Shown in pieces: positions 16,649 to 24,361 of a stretch of DNA of 64,000 nucleotides. The notes beneath the pieces were generated by a model that saw only the letters and a program-made list of their open reading frames with translations, searched no databases and had not been told where the DNA came from. The DNA lies in assembly GCF_000761545.1 (NCBI RefSeq), contig NZ_JPMY01000037.1, positions 219,791 through 283,790 of the forward strand, written 5' to 3'. The translations under genes were made by a program, and so were the position numbers. The stretch comes from Pseudomonas sp. ML96 (GTDB taxonomy: Bacteria > Pseudomonadota > Gammaproteobacteria > Pseudomonadales > Pseudomonadaceae). Every line of letters starts with the position of its first letter. Positions within the stretch are counted from its first letter, which is position 1.

Positions 16649-17245
16649 ATGAGTTTGCAGCGGTATCTGCTGGGAGCCACCGTCTGGATGCTGGTATCCA
16701 CGGCTAATGCTGATGAGTACTACGAGTTTCTTTCTATTCGCTGTATGCCGCAGCTCCAGGCAATACGTTTGGACTTTGTAGGTATTTGGAATGTCGGTGA
16801 CTGGATTTGGCCTAGCGTGCCGGAGCAAGAGAATCGTAAGTCTTGGGTCTTGGATAGCTGGCAACGTCATGAGAATGCGTTAAAGACGCTTGAGCGCAAG
16901 CACGGTCTCCATGTGTTTGGCCAGCAATATGGCCGCCAGCTGGACTCGCCCATCATCTGCGAGCTTCCTCATTTTCGCGTCAGTATCGCGGCCGCTCGCA
17001 TTGAGCGCGAATACGTAGATGAGGACATTCGGGTTGCTTACCGAGGTCGTGCAGAGATTCAAATAACAGCTCTGAATGGTTCATTGGTTTTCAGCGAGAC
17101 GCTGGATGAAGCTGACGACTTTCAGGCTGCCGAGGCCTCCTACGGCCTTGCTATATCTCACTGCAAAAAAGCGTCCGAATCTCCTAGTAGGCACGTGACC
17201 AAGGAGTGCAGCGAACAGCTGATCAAGGTGCCGAACAGCCAATAA
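16649..17245 (+). CDS. Orphan secreted protein, lower GC than neighbours
   Basis: 198 residues, family not recognised. MSLQRYLLGATVWMLVSTANA is a signal peptide with an ANA cleavage site, so the mature protein is probably periplasmic. It has cysteines at CMPQLQ, CELPHF, CKKASE and CSEQL, which could form two disulfides. AGGGA precedes the ATG by about 10 bases. Codon use is clearly more AT-rich than in the genes on either side. It lies 61 bp after the BtrH-like gene and converges on the Cys-less ketosynthase gene, so it separates the two arms of the cluster and may be a later arrival. Confidence 0.65.
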   Translation: MSLQRYLLGATVWMLVSTANADEYYEFLSIRCMPQLQAIRLDFVGIWNVGDWIWPSVPEQENRKSWVLDSWQRHENALKTLERKHGLHVFGQQYGRQLDSPIICELPHFRVSIAAARIEREYVDEDIRVAYRGRAEIQITALNGSLVFSETLDEADDFQAAEASYGLAISHCKKASESPSRHVTKECSEQLIKVPNSQ

Positions 17246-17266
17246 GGCGTAGTGGCCAGAGGGGCG

Positions 17267-17824
17267 CTACAGGTTGACCTGCTGCACTTCAATGGCCGCT
17301 GTCAGCTTGGCGAAATCCTCCGCCGATGTAGCCGGTACGCCGCGTTCCAGCAGCACTGCCTGTACGCGGAAATCACCCAGGTCTTCGACCACCACCAGCA
17401 GCGCCTGGCTGACCAGGCCATCGGCCAGGTCCAGTGCGGCCAGTCGCTGCAGTTGCGGCCACACTCGTGGCCCTGCACCGACGAACAGGTTCGGCCCTTC
17501 CAGGCCCAGCTGCTGGGCGACATGGAAGCCGGCGGCATTGCTCACGCTGTTGACGAACTCGAAGGGCTTGGGCTGGCGCTGCTGCACGCACACGGCGTCG
17601 AGCAGCGCGCCCATGGTCGGCCGCGCCGGGTGACGCGAGGCCAGGTACAGGCCGCAGTCGCTGCGCACATGCTCCTTGAGCAGGGCGGCGCCGAGCAGGG
17701 CCTGGAAGATCAGACGATCGATGCGCCGCGGCGGGCTGGCTAGGTACTGGCTGAGCGCGGCTTTCAGCGCCTTGTCGTCTAGCTCGGCGCTGCCATGGAT
17801 CTCGCTGGCGGCGATAACCTTCAT
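17267..17824 (-). CDS. Ketosynthase-like chain-length-factor homologue lacking active Cys
   Basis: 185 residues, about half a normal ketosynthase. The segment FVNSVSNAAGFHVAQQLG then GPNLFVGAGPRVWPQL aligns with the ketosynthase nucleophile region, but the Cys position is not Cys. That is the pattern of the short beta-ketoacyl synthase N-terminal family (Ketoacyl-synt_2) found in aryl-polyene clusters as chain-length factors. Its start overlaps the stop of the full ketosynthase gene by 4 nt, so the two could form a KS-CLF heterodimer controlling chain length. Last gene of the leftward arm. Confidence 0.62.
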   Translation of the reverse strand: MKVIAASEIHGSAELDDKALKAALSQYLASPPRRIDRLIFQALLGAALLKEHVRSDCGLYLASRHPARPTMGALLDAVCVQQRQPKPFEFVNSVSNAAGFHVAQQLGLEGPNLFVGAGPRVWPQLQRLAALDLADGLVSQALLVVVEDLGDFRVQAVLLERGVPATSAEDFAKLTAAIEVQQVNL

Positions 17825-18930
17825 GGCTGTTCTCCCGCAATGCAGCCCTGCAGCACCAGGCTGGCGTTGTTGCCGCCGAAGCCGAAGAAGTTGGCCAGCA
17901 GCAGGGCGTCGGGGGCGATCGCCGTCGGCTCGCTAGGCAAGGGCAGCAGCGCCGCATCGGCATAATCCAGCACCGGCAGCGGGCCTTGGCGCAGGGCGGC
18001 GAGCAGCAACAGGGTCTCGCTCAGGCCACAGGCGCCAAGGGTATGGCCGAGCCAGGGCTTGAGCACGGCCAGCGGCGGCATCGCCTCGGGATAGAGCCGG
18101 CGCATGCCGGCGCTCTCGGCCAGATCGTTGGCGCCGGTGGCGGTACCGTGCAGCTTGGCCAGGCCGATCTGTTCGGCTGTCACGCCGGCGGTGGTCAGCG
18201 CACGTTGCATCACCCAGTCGATATGGCTGCCGTCTTCGCGGGTGGTGGTCAGGCTGCTGGTATCGCAGGCGCTGAAGCCGCCGAGCAGCTTCGCCAGTGG
18301 CACCGGACCGGGTTCGAGGCCGAGCAGGGTGGCGCAGTAGCACTCGCCGAGCACCAGGCCATCGCGCTCGGGATGGAAGGGCCGATAGGCGCCGCTGGGG
18401 CTGGTCAGGTCGAGGGCGCCGAAACCCTGCTGGGCGATGGCGCTGGGCGTCTCGAAGGCCAGTACCAGTACCTGCTTGTATTCGCCACTGGCGAGCAGGC
18501 GCGCACCGTAGAGCAGGCCATTGGCGGCGCTGGTGCAGGCAGTGTTGAGGGTGAAGGCATCGGCAAAGCCGTGGCGTTGGCACAGGCGCTCGGCTATCAG
18601 GTCCAGCGGCGTGGAGTGTTCGAAGCGGAAGCCGCCGTCGGCCGCCACCTGGGCTTCCAGCTCGGTGATATCCAGCGCGGTGCTGGCGACGATCAACAGG
18701 CAATCGCCGGCCGTTGCGTCGCCCAGGGTTTCGCCCAGCAGGCGATCCAGGCGGGCATCCAGCGTCTCGTTAGTGGCGACGGTGAAGTAGGGGCGCGGCT
18801 GCTGCAGTTCGTGCAGCTGGAAGGGCGTCGGCTGTGGCCGGCGGTCGGCTAGCAGGTTGCTCGCCGCGTCGCTCAGGTCGGCGCCCAGGGCGCTGTGCAG
18901 GGCGCCGCGCTGCAGATAGACCGGGGTCAC
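17821..18930 (-). CDS. FabF/FabB-like 3-oxoacyl-ACP synthase
   Basis: 369 residues. The elongating-ketosynthase triad is intact: Cys132 in NTACTSAANGL, His261 in LHGTATGAND and His296 in KPWLGHTLGACG (with Lys291). It carries out decarboxylative condensation of malonyl-ACP with a growing chain. The protein is somewhat shorter than housekeeping FabF (~410 residues), mainly in the N-terminal part. It overlaps by 4 nt both the ACP gene before it and the CLF-like gene after it, a tight module resembling aryl-polyene synthases. No ketoreductase is encoded nearby, so reduction must come from elsewhere or not occur. Confidence 0.85.
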   Translation of the reverse strand: MTPVYLQRGALHSALGADLSDAASNLLADRRPQPTPFQLHELQQPRPYFTVATNETLDARLDRLLGETLGDATAGDCLLIVASTALDITELEAQVAADGGFRFEHSTPLDLIAERLCQRHGFADAFTLNTACTSAANGLLYGARLLASGEYKQVLVLAFETPSAIAQQGFGALDLTSPSGAYRPFHPERDGLVLGECYCATLLGLEPGPVPLAKLLGGFSACDTSSLTTTREDGSHIDWVMQRALTTAGVTAEQIGLAKLHGTATGANDLAESAGMRRLYPEAMPPLAVLKPWLGHTLGACGLSETLLLLAALRQGPLPVLDYADAALLPLPSEPTAIAPDALLLANFFGFGGNNASLVLQGCIAGEQP

Positions 18931-19190
18931 TTTTGCTGCCGGATAAAGGCGGCGATATCGGCGATGCTGGCGAGGATCTTGCGGCCGTCCTTGGCGCCCT
19001 CGATACGCACGCCATAGTGCTGCTGCAGGGCCAGCGACACCTGCAGGGCGTCCAGGCTGTCCATCTGCACGCGGCTCTTGGCGCCGAACAGCGGCTCATC
19101 GTCGGCGATGCTCTGCCAGTCGATGTCGTCTTCCTTGTCGCACTCACGAATCAGCAGTTGCTTGAGTTGTTGTTCTAGTCGTTCGTCCAT
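18927..19190 (-). CDS. Acyl carrier protein
   Basis: 87 residues, mostly helical and acidic. The phosphopantetheine site is Ser45 in QMDSLDALQVSLALQ. It differs from housekeeping AcpP (GADSLD) and is presumably dedicated to this cluster. Overlaps the permease gene by 16 nt and the ketosynthase gene by 4 nt. Confidence 0.87.
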   Translation of the reverse strand: MDERLEQQLKQLLIRECDKEDDIDWQSIADDEPLFGAKSRVQMDSLDALQVSLALQQHYGVRIEGAKDGRKILASIADIAAFIRQQK

Positions 19191-20359
19191 TGCGTTTGCT
19201 GCACTCGTCTGCGGAACAGAAGCCAGCCACCGCCGCCCAACAGGGCAGCCATCAGCAGCAGGCGGAAACAGTAGGGGGCGATGTCAGTGAGCGAGCCCTG
19301 GCCCACCAGCAGGGTGAGGAAGGCGTCCAGCGCCCAGCTCATCGGCGAGACTTCCGCCAGCTGGCCCATGGCCGCTGGCATCACGCTCTTCGGCACCATG
19401 ATGCCGCCCAGTGCGGCGAGGATGATATTGATCCCGCCGCCGAGCAACAACGCCTGCTCGGCGCTGCGCGCCAGTGCCGCCAGCAGCAGGCCGAGGCCGC
19501 AGGTGGCCAGGCTCAGGCTGATGGCCAGCAGGGCGTAGGCCGCCGGGCTGCCGGGCAGGCTCAGGCCCTGCAGGCCGAGCAGCGGCAGGCCGTGCACGCC
19601 GATGCTCAGCAGCAGGGCGAACTGCACCAGGTTGATGGCGAAGTAGGGCAGCAGCTTGCTCAGGGCCAGGGTGGCCAGACTGAGGTCGAGGGCGCGGAAA
19701 CGCAGGAGGGCGCCGCTCTGCTGCTCGCGCTGGAAGCCGCCGGCCATTGGCAGGGCGACGAAGAACATGCCGAAGATCAGCCAGGCCGGCACGCTCAGCT
19801 GGCTGGCGTTGGCCCGGCCGCTGAGGTCGCCGCTGGCCAGCAGTTCGTGTTCCTCAATCTGGCTCTGCGTGCGCTGCTGCACCAGGGCCAGGCGCTCGGC
19901 CAATGGCAGGCTGGCATCCACGTCACCGTTGTCTTCGAGGAAGGCGAGCAGGCGGGTTTGCGCCAGGGCAATGCGCACGGCGCCGCGCAGGTGCTGGCGC
20001 GACAGCTTGTCCAGCTGCGGCGGGAAGCTCAGGGCCAGGCCCTGGCGCTCATCGTCCAGCAGGCTCTCGCTGAAGTCGGCGGGAAGGCTGATCCTAGCGC
20101 TGCGCGCATCGCCCTGCGCCAGCAGTTCGCTGCCCGGCAGCTGGGCCTGCAGAGCGGCGCGGAACACTTGTTCGTAGCTGCCGTTCGGTTCGGCCTGCAA
20201 TACCAGGCGCAGGGCCGGCGGCTTGTCCTGCAGGTAGTTGGACATGGCGCCGGCCATCAGCACCAGGAACAGGGTCGGCATGATGAACAGCACGGCCAAT
20301 GCATGCGGGTCGCGCAGCATCAGCAGGAACTCCTTGCGCACCAGGGCCCGCAGTCTCAT
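19175..20359 (-). CDS. ABC-2 type transporter permease
   Basis: 394 residues. One N-terminal membrane helix follows the basic stretch MRLRALVRKEFLLMLRDPHA. A large periplasmic region follows (about residues 45-180), then five hydrophobic segments in the C-terminal half. This is the ABC-2 (DrrB/YhhJ-like) exporter topology. It overlaps the ATPase gene by 4 nt and the ACP gene by 16 nt, so the transporter is made with the synthase. The likely cargo is the lipid or polyketide product of the cluster. No membrane-fusion protein is encoded nearby. Confidence 0.85.
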   Translation of the reverse strand: MRLRALVRKEFLLMLRDPHALAVLFIMPTLFLVLMAGAMSNYLQDKPPALRLVLQAEPNGSYEQVFRAALQAQLPGSELLAQGDARSARISLPADFSESLLDDERQGLALSFPPQLDKLSRQHLRGAVRIALAQTRLLAFLEDNGDVDASLPLAERLALVQQRTQSQIEEHELLASGDLSGRANASQLSVPAWLIFGMFFVALPMAGGFQREQQSGALLRFRALDLSLATLALSKLLPYFAINLVQFALLLSIGVHGLPLLGLQGLSLPGSPAAYALLAISLSLATCGLGLLLAALARSAEQALLLGGGINIILAALGGIMVPKSVMPAAMGQLAEVSPMSWALDAFLTLLVGQGSLTDIAPYCFRLLLMAALLGGGGWLLFRRRVQQTQWTND

Positions 20360-21240
20360 AGGCGGCCTCCGTTGAGGCGCAGGTAGAGCTGCTCCAGCGA
20401 GGGTCGACCGAAGCGCAGCAGGTGCGGCAGCTCAGGGCGCTCGGCGAGGAAGCGGGTGATCTCCAGCAGCTGCGGGCCATCCAGCGCGGTGATGCGCAGG
20501 CCGCCCGGCAGCGTCTCGGCGCTCAGGTGCAGCTTGCCCAGCAGCTCGCGCAGCCCGGCGGGCTCCTCGCCCTGCCATTCCAGCAATAGGCCGTGGCTGT
20601 CGCCGAGCAGCTGGCGGCTGTCCAGGTCCAGGCGCACGCGGCCCTCGTGCAGCAGAACGATGCGCTGGGCCACGCGCTCGATCTCGTCGAGGTAGTGGCT
20701 GGTGTAGATCACCCCGTGGCCCTCGCTGGTGAGGCGCTCGACGGCGCCCAGCAGCAGCTGGCGGCTGGTGGCGTCGACGCCCACCGTGGCTTCGTCGAAC
20801 AGGTACAGGCGCGCCGGTTGCAGCAGGCCGATGGCGAAGTTCAGTCGTCGCTGCTCGCCGCCGGACAGGCGCGCGGCGCGGCGTTGCAGCTTGCTCTCCA
20901 GTGCGGTGCTGGCGATGCACAACTCCAGGCGGCGGGCACGTTCGGCGCCGCGTAGGCGATAGAGATCGGCGAACAGCTCGAGGTTCTCGCGCACCTTGAG
21001 CTCGGCATAGAAGGCTAGCTGCTGCGGCACCAGGCCGAGGCTGCGCTCGCCTTCCCAGCGGATCTCACCCTGCTGCAGCGGCAGCACGCCGGCTAGCAGG
21101 GAGAGCAAGGTGGTCTTGCCGGCGCCGTTGCTGCCGAGCAAGCCCAGGCACTGGCCGGCCTGCAACTGCAGGTCGATGCCCTGCAGGGCCGGGGTGTCGG
21201 CGCCGGGATAGTGGTGGCTGAGGTTGCTCAGTTCAAGCAC
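20356..21240 (-). CDS. ABC transporter ATP-binding protein
   Basis: 294 residues from a GTG start (VLELSNLSHHYPG). Walker A is GSNGAGKTT, the signature is LSGGEQRRLNF and Walker B is LYLFDEATVGVD. The start was placed here because the ABC domain begins immediately; an upstream ATG would add a hydrophobic/Ser-Cys tail that is the dehydratase gene read in another frame. It overlaps the dehydratase stop by 8 nt. Pairs with the ABC-2 permease downstream as an exporter. Confidence 0.9.
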   Translation of the reverse strand: MLELSNLSHHYPGADTPALQGIDLQLQAGQCLGLLGSNGAGKTTLLSLLAGVLPLQQGEIRWEGERSLGLVPQQLAFYAELKVRENLELFADLYRLRGAERARRLELCIASTALESKLQRRAARLSGGEQRRLNFAIGLLQPARLYLFDEATVGVDATSRQLLLGAVERLTSEGHGVIYTSHYLDEIERVAQRIVLLHEGRVRLDLDSRQLLGDSHGLLLEWQGEEPAGLRELLGKLHLSAETLPGGLRITALDGPQLLEITRFLAERPELPHLLRFGRPSLEQLYLRLNGGRL

Positions 21241-21640
21241 GGACCAGTACCAGCAGGAGCTTGCCGTCCAGCAGCAGGCGCTGCTCGGCGTGGATGCTGA
21301 AGGCATAGAGGGCGCCGGCCGGGCTCAGCGCTTCCTGGATGGCGGCGACATGCAGCGCGCCCTCGCGGTGTTGCGGCTCGAAGTGCAGCTGCAACTGCGA
21401 CAGCTTGCCCACCAGGGCCATGTCGATGGCGTTATCCTCGCCATATAGGGCACCATGCGCGGCGCACAGCTGGGCGGCGGCCTCGAACAGCAGGCAGGGC
21501 GAGGCGTCGTGGCCCAGGGCGTCCAGGTGATGCCAGGCGGACAGCCCCTCGATGCGGCCGGTGTCGTGGCCGAGCAGGGCATCCAGCCACAGGGCTTGGC
21601 CCTGGTGTGGCAGCAGGCTGTGCAGTTGGGTGCGGTCCAT
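21233..21640 (-). CDS. ApeP-like hot-dog dehydratase
   Basis: 135 residues, hot-dog fold. The start MDRTQLHSLLPHQGQALWLD resembles the FabZ/ApeP opening (LLPH…), and SPCLLFEAAAQLCAAHGA carries the conserved acidic residue (Glu53) of the central helix. It should act on 3-hydroxyacyl-ACP, giving the double bonds of an unsaturated or polyene chain. First gene of the leftward arm. The intergenic 21641-21722 should hold divergent promoters. Confidence 0.72.
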   Translation of the reverse strand: MDRTQLHSLLPHQGQALWLDALLGHDTGRIEGLSAWHHLDALGHDASPCLLFEAAAQLCAAHGALYGEDNAIDMALVGKLSQLQLHFEPQHREGALHVAAIQEALSPAGALYAFSIHAEQRLLLDGKLLLVLVRA

Positions 21641-21722
21641 TGCGTACGCCGGAACTGAAGAGGCCGGCAGTGTATCAGAGGCCTGGACGAGGCTGGCGAA
21701 GCGGCAGACGGAGGAGAAAGGG

Positions 21723-22277
21723 ATGGCGTGGCTGCAGGTGGCGGGGTTTGTCGTTGGCTCACTGGTGCTGCTGGGCATCTCCTGGCGCGCGCTGAAGAAC
21801 ACCCGTTCCCACGGCTTCTACCGCTTCCTCGCCTGGGAGGCGATGCTGGGCCTGCTGGTGCTCAATGCGCCGGTGTGGTTCGAGGATCGCTACGCCCTGC
21901 ACCAGCGCATTTCCTGGGTGCTGTTGTTCGCCTCGCTGAGCGTGCTGTTCTGCGGCATCTACCAGCTGCGCCGCGAGGGCAAGCCCAACGAGCAGCGCCA
22001 GGATGACGAGCTGTACGCCTTCGAGCGCACCTCGCAGCTGGTCACCGGCGGCATCTACCACTTCATCCGCCACCCGCTGTTCTGCTCGCTGCTGCTGCTG
22101 ACCTGGGGCATCGCCTGCAAGGACCTACACCTGGCGACCCTGGTGCTGGCGGCTGTGGCCAGCGTGTTGCTGTACCTGGCGGCGCGGCGTGATGAGGCGG
22201 AGTGCCTGGCCTACTTCGGCGAGGCCTATCGCGCCTATATGCAGCGCAGCCGCATGTTCATTCCCTGGCTGTTCTGA
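21723..22277 (+). CDS. ICMT/PEMT-like membrane methyltransferase
   Basis: 184 residues with about five membrane segments. The C-terminal part (GGIYHFIRHPLFCSLLLLTW, then ARRDEAECLAYFGEAYRAYM) is the SAM-binding signature of the isoprenylcysteine carboxyl methyltransferase / phospholipid methyltransferase superfamily. A strong GGAGGAG-type ribosome site (about 21711-21717) precedes the ATG at 21723. It diverges from the dehydratase gene, so it may belong to the cluster and methylate its lipid product; it could equally be an independent gene. Substrate unknown. Confidence 0.75.
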   Translation: MAWLQVAGFVVGSLVLLGISWRALKNTRSHGFYRFLAWEAMLGLLVLNAPVWFEDRYALHQRISWVLLFASLSVLFCGIYQLRREGKPNEQRQDDELYAFERTSQLVTGGIYHFIRHPLFCSLLLLTWGIACKDLHLATLVLAAVASVLLYLAARRDEAECLAYFGEAYRAYMQRSRMFIPWLF

Positions 22278-22283
22278 GCCGGC

Positions 22284-22715
22284 TCACTCCCACTGCAGCC
22301 GCGCCAGCTTCCACTCGCCGTCTTCCAGCCACCACTCCAGTTCGACGCTGTAGTGGCGGGCGCTGTCCGGGATCAGCCCTTCGGCGCCGGTCACCGCCAC
22401 TTCGGCGCGGGTATGGCCCTTGTTGCTGTAGGTGGCGTCGACTTCACTGCGCGTGCCGATGGCCATCACCCGCACCTGCTTGTGGCGCAGGAACAGCATG
22501 GCCATGGTGCGCTGCGCCCAGGTGCGGTCGTACTGCTGCTGGGCGCTGAACTGCGGGTGCAGCTGGTCCATGACCGCGCCGGTGTCCTTGGCTTCCAGGT
22601 TGTCCTGCAACTGCTGAACGGCCGCCTCCAGGGCAGCCTGCGGGTCGCTTGAGGTACAGCCGCCGAGCAGTGCGCAGATCAGCAGAAAAGCGGGGATTAG
22701 TTGCGCTCGAGTCAT
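22284..22715 (-). CDS. Small lipoprotein with NTF2-like domain
   Basis: 143 residues. MTRAQLIPAFLLICALLGGC is a lipoprotein signal with Cys20 acylated. The mature part (AALEAAVQQLQDNLEAKD…, then YSVELEWWLEDGEWKLARLQW) looks like an NTF2-like cone. The ATG at 22715 was preferred over 22733 because AGGA lies at the right distance before it. Function unknown. It converges on the methyltransferase gene with a 6-bp gap and diverges from pip. Confidence 0.75.
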   Translation of the reverse strand: MTRAQLIPAFLLICALLGGCTSSDPQAALEAAVQQLQDNLEAKDTGAVMDQLHPQFSAQQQYDRTWAQRTMAMLFLRHKQVRVMAIGTRSEVDATYSNKGHTRAEVAVTGAEGLIPDSARHYSVELEWWLEDGEWKLARLQWE

Positions 22716-22807
22716 GTTCAAGGTCCTTTTCATGGTTATGATGCCCGGCACGGCTGACCGTCGGCAGACGGTCTCAGGGACCATACGCACAGACTCGGGA
22801 GTGCGCC

Positions 22808-23779
22808 ATGCTGACTTTGTATCCGGAGATCAAACCCCACGCCCGCCACGAGCTGGCGGTGGACGAGCCGCATGTGCTCTACGTGGACGAGAGCGGCTCC
22901 GCGGATGGTTTGCCGGTGGTGTTCATCCATGGCGGCCCGGGCGCCGGCTGCGATAGCGCCAGCCGCCGCTACTTCGATCCCAACCTGTACCGCATCGTCA
23001 CCTTCGACCAGCGCGGCTGCGGTCGCTCCACGCCGCACGCCAGCCTGGAGAACAACAACACCCAGACCCTGGTCGCCGACCTCGAACGCATCCGCGAGCA
23101 CCTGGGCATCGACAAGTGGCTGCTGTTCGGTGGCTCCTGGGGCTCGACCCTGGCCCTGGCCTACGCCCAGGCGCATCCCGAGCGCGTACATGGCCTGATC
23201 CTGCGCGGTATTTTCCTCTGCCGCCCGCAGGAGATCAGCTGGTTCTACCAGGAAGGCGCCAGCCGCCTGTTCCCCGACTACTGGGAAGACTACATCGCAC
23301 CGATTCCGGCCGAGGAGCGCGGCGATCTGGTGCAAGCCTTCTACAAGCGCCTGACCGGCGCCGACCAGATTGCCCAGATGCACGCGGCCAAGGCCTGGTC
23401 GTGCTGGGAAGGGCGCACCGCCACCCTGCGACCGAACCCGGTGGTGGTCGACCGCTTCAGCGAGCCGCAGCGCGCGCTGTCGATCGCCCGCATCGAGTGC
23501 CACTACTTCGTCAACAACGCCTTCCTCGAGGAAGACCAGTTGCTGCGCGACATGCCGAAGATCGCCCACCTGCCGGGCGTGATCGTGCATGGCCGCTATG
23601 ACGTGATCTGCCCGCTGGACAACGCCTGGGCGCTGCACCAGGCCTGGCCCAACAGCGAGCTGCAGATCATCCGCGACGCCGGCCATGCCGCCGCCGAGCC
23701 GGGCATCACCGACGCCCTGGTGCGCGCCGCCGACCAGATGGCTCGGCGCCTGCTCGACCTGCCGCTGGAAGACGCGTGA
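22808..23779 (+). CDS. pip: Proline iminopeptidase
   Basis: 323 residues, alpha/beta hydrolase of peptidase family S33. It removes N-terminal proline from peptides. HGGPGAGCDS forms the oxyanion region, GGSWGSTLAL holds the nucleophile Ser, GRYDVICP the acid and DAGHAA the catalytic His. Length and sequence fit bacterial cytoplasmic PIP. Overlaps dtd by 4 nt, an arrangement I recall from other Pseudomonas genomes. Confidence 0.94.
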   Translation: MLTLYPEIKPHARHELAVDEPHVLYVDESGSADGLPVVFIHGGPGAGCDSASRRYFDPNLYRIVTFDQRGCGRSTPHASLENNNTQTLVADLERIREHLGIDKWLLFGGSWGSTLALAYAQAHPERVHGLILRGIFLCRPQEISWFYQEGASRLFPDYWEDYIAPIPAEERGDLVQAFYKRLTGADQIAQMHAAKAWSCWEGRTATLRPNPVVVDRFSEPQRALSIARIECHYFVNNAFLEEDQLLRDMPKIAHLPGVIVHGRYDVICPLDNAWALHQAWPNSELQIIRDAGHAAAEPGITDALVRAADQMARRLLDLPLEDA

Positions 23780-24213
23780 AGCTGCTGCTGCAGCGCGTGC
23801 GTGGCGCCCGTGTCGAAGTCGATAGCGAGATAGTCGGCGCCATCGATCAGGGCCTGCTGGTGCTGGTCGGTATCGAGCCGCAGGACGATGCGACGACGCT
23901 GGCCAAGGGTTTGAAACGGATGCTCGCCTACCGCGTTTTCAGCGATGCCGAAGGCAAGATGAATCTGTCGCTGACGGACGTGAACGGCGGGTTGCTGCTG
24001 GTCTCGCAGTTCACCCTGGCCGCCGATACCAAGAGTGGCCTGCGCCCGAGCTTCTCCACCGCCGCACCGCCAGCCCAGGGCCTGGCGCTGTTCGAGCAAC
24101 TGGTGGCGCTGGCCCGCGAGCAGCACCCGCAGGTGGCCACCGGGCGCTTCGGCGCCGACATGCAGGTGTACCTGGTCAACGATGGCCCGGTGACTTTTCT
24201 CCTCGACATCTGA
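23776..24213 (+). CDS. dtd: D-aminoacyl-tRNA deacylase
   Basis: 145 residues. It hydrolyses D-amino acids from mischarged tRNA. Diagnostic motifs are SQFTLAAD and the C-terminal NDGPVTF, which contribute the cross-subunit Gly-cis-Pro active site. The start MKLLLQRVRGARVEVD is typical. Translation is coupled to pip by the ATG overlap. The 148 bp after the gene lack a clear terminator. Confidence 0.96.
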   Translation: MKLLLQRVRGARVEVDSEIVGAIDQGLLVLVGIEPQDDATTLAKGLKRMLAYRVFSDAEGKMNLSLTDVNGGLLLVSQFTLAADTKSGLRPSFSTAAPPAQGLALFEQLVALAREQHPQVATGRFGADMQVYLVNDGPVTFLLDI

Positions 24214-24361
24214 ACCGACCGGTCGTCGGTGCGGCGATCTGGCTCGATTCCTGCCTGTTTTGCGACTCGCCATCCACAGTTCGGGCGGTTAGGATTGCCC
24301 GCCTTGCCCCGGTGTCCGTGGGGGCGCATCCGTATTACGAGCTGTCCCTTAGGAGATAGGA

